DNA of 64,000 nt from contig JAEWMB010000017.1 in the NCBI GenBank assembly GCA_023457255.1, forward strand, positions 1-64,000. Reading direction: 5' to 3'. Both the position numbers and the translations under genes were made by a program. Every line of letters starts with the position of its first letter. The stretch's first letter is position 1. The notes under the pieces were generated by a model. That model was not told the origin of the DNA. It saw only the letters and a program-made list of their open reading frames with translations, and made no database searches. Shown in pieces: positions 63,180 through 64,000 of the stretch. Origin of the DNA: Bacillota bacterium. GTDB taxonomy: Bacteria > Bacillota > Clostridia > Lachnospirales > Lachnospiraceae.

Positions 63180-64000
63180 ATGACAAATTTAGCATTATAT
63201 AACCTCTTATCTCATACCGGTGTACTTGCAATCAGCGTGCAAGGACTAATCACAGCAGCAGCTATCGTTGGTGGTGTTGGTTTGATCATCGGTATTCTTC
63301 TTGGAATTGCAGCCAAGGTGTTTGAGGTTGAGGTAGACGAGCGAGAGTTAATAGTTAGGGATTTGCTGCCTGGTAATAACTGTGGTGGTTGTGGATATCC
63401 CGGCTGTGATGGATTGGCAAAAGCAATTGCCGCCGGCGAAGCGCCGGTGAGCGGATGTCCTGTTGCAAACGCTGAAATTCACGCAAAAATCGGTGAAGTA
63501 ATGGGTACGGAAGCAGCCGTTAGCGAACGAAATGTTGCATTCGTAAAATGTAATGGTACTTGTGACAAAACAACCGTGAAGTATCACTATACCGGTATAC
63601 CGGATTGTAAGAAGCTTGCAGCGGTACCTGGAAATGGTGAAAAGACTTGCAGTTATGGCTGTATGGGCTATGGTAGCTGCGTACGTGTCTGTGCTTTTGA
63701 TGCAATTCATGTTGTGAATGGCGTTGCTGTAGTAGACAAGGAAAAATGTGTCGCATGTGGAAAATGTATTACGGAGTGTCCAAACAACCTAATTGAGTTT
63801 GTTCCGGTAAGTTCTACCTGCAAGGTACAATGCAACTCCAAAGATAAAGGTAAAGATGTAAATGCTGCATGCAGTGTCGGATGTATTGCATGCATGATGT
63901 GTGTGAAGGTATGTGAAAGCAAAGCCGTAACTGTAAATAATAATCTTGCCCATATTGATTATTCTAAGTGCACGCACTGTGGTAAGTGTGCTGAAAAGTG
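63180..64000 (+). CDS. rnfB: Rnf complex subunit RnfB, 3' end outside window
   Basis: This reading frame is open to the window end (about 273 residues visible). After an N-terminal membrane segment (GLITAAAIVGGVGLIIGILL) comes the Fe-S motif with Cys68, Cys71, Cys76 and Cys93 (NNCGGCGYPGCDG...SGCP), then ferredoxin-type clusters (CSYGCMGYGSCVRVC, CVACGKCITECP, CIACMMCVKVC, CTHCGKC). RnfB takes electrons from ferredoxin. The ATG at 63180 follows AGGGGGAAAG. The clostridial form is longer than that of proteobacteria, so more clusters may follow. Confidence 0.95.
   Translation, partial: MTNLALYNLLSHTGVLAISVQGLITAAAIVGGVGLIIGILLGIAAKVFEVEVDERELIVRDLLPGNNCGGCGYPGCDGLAKAIAAGEAPVSGCPVANAEIHAKIGEVMGTEAAVSERNVAFVKCNGTCDKTTVKYHYTGIPDCKKLAAVPGNGEKTCSYGCMGYGSCVRVCAFDAIHVVNGVAVVDKEKCVACGKCITECPNNLIEFVPVSSTCKVQCNSKDKGKDVNAACSVGCIACMMCVKVCESKAVTVNNNLAHIDYSKCTHCGKCAEK

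Noticed and set aside
63348..63977. Several minus-strand ORFs at the window end
   Set aside because: They are shadows of rnfB, which reads through on the plus strand with clear iron-sulfur motifs.

Overview
The window looks like a chromosomal stretch of a low-GC, spore-forming, plant-polysaccharide-degrading anaerobe of the Lachnospiraceae (Clostridium/Lachnoclostridium phytofermentans-like). The reasons are AT-rich intergenic DNA, strong AGGAGG-type ribosome binding sites, a sporulation regulator (SpoIIID), a clostridial Rnf complex in the order C-D-G-E-A-B, and a pectin-degradation locus with Lachnospiraceae-type sensor and transporter genes. The organism assignment is inference from gene content; no database was searched.

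Region 1 (1-18,100) is accessory and partly decayed. The tail of argC is followed by a relic of a large serine recombinase, then a TetR-controlled ABC export operon with two matching TTGACT-N14-AGTCAA operators. Next come an amidase, a relic of a DUF6273 protein, a PPOX-family flavoprotein, an XRE-DUF5680 regulator, two overlapping decayed ORFs, a catalase, a membrane phosphoesterase, a ferritin-like protein and a secreted Ig-like protein. The stretch ends with an XRE/RadC pair, a cupin protein and a LuxR regulator followed by a shrunken copy of a LuxR DNA-binding domain.

Region 2 (18,100-33,300) is mixed housekeeping and accessory: a methyltransferase, an SdpR/SdpI pair without the toxin genes, a GH13 amylase broken by an internal deletion beside a LacI regulator, a cysteine desulfurase and a TtcA-like sulfur-transfer enzyme, an NCS2 uracil/xanthine permease, a YtrA-type GntR/ABC operon, an amidohydrolase, a dCMP deaminase and a serine hydrolase.

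Region 3 (33,300-52,700) is a pectin/rhamnogalacturonan utilisation locus: a cytoplasmic pectin methylesterase, a membrane-anchored AraC sensor-regulator, a CE12-type acetylesterase, a three-gene LplB/LplC/lipoprotein ABC importer, a GH43 glycosidase, a fucose/arabinose-isomerase-family enzyme, a chemoreceptor and a GH105 unsaturated rhamnogalacturonyl hydrolase. The predicted picture is that oligosaccharides are imported and then de-esterified, deacetylated and trimmed inside the cell, since the esterases and glycosidases lack signal peptides. A frameshifted secreted protein and an MgtC-like membrane protein lie within the locus.

Region 4 (52,900-64,000) holds a secreted FKBP/trigger-factor-like foldase, a superoxide dismutase, an ArsC/Spx-like protein, a DUF5685-DnaJ-membrane-protein trio, spoIIID and the Rnf ferredoxin:NAD+ oxidoreductase operon, whose rnfB runs off the window. 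The 700-bp region before rnfC carries two good CcpA cre matches flanking a perfect TATGTGAA-N4-TTCACATA palindrome and a stem-forming leader, suggesting joint carbon and redox control. No tRNA, rRNA or CRISPR array was seen.
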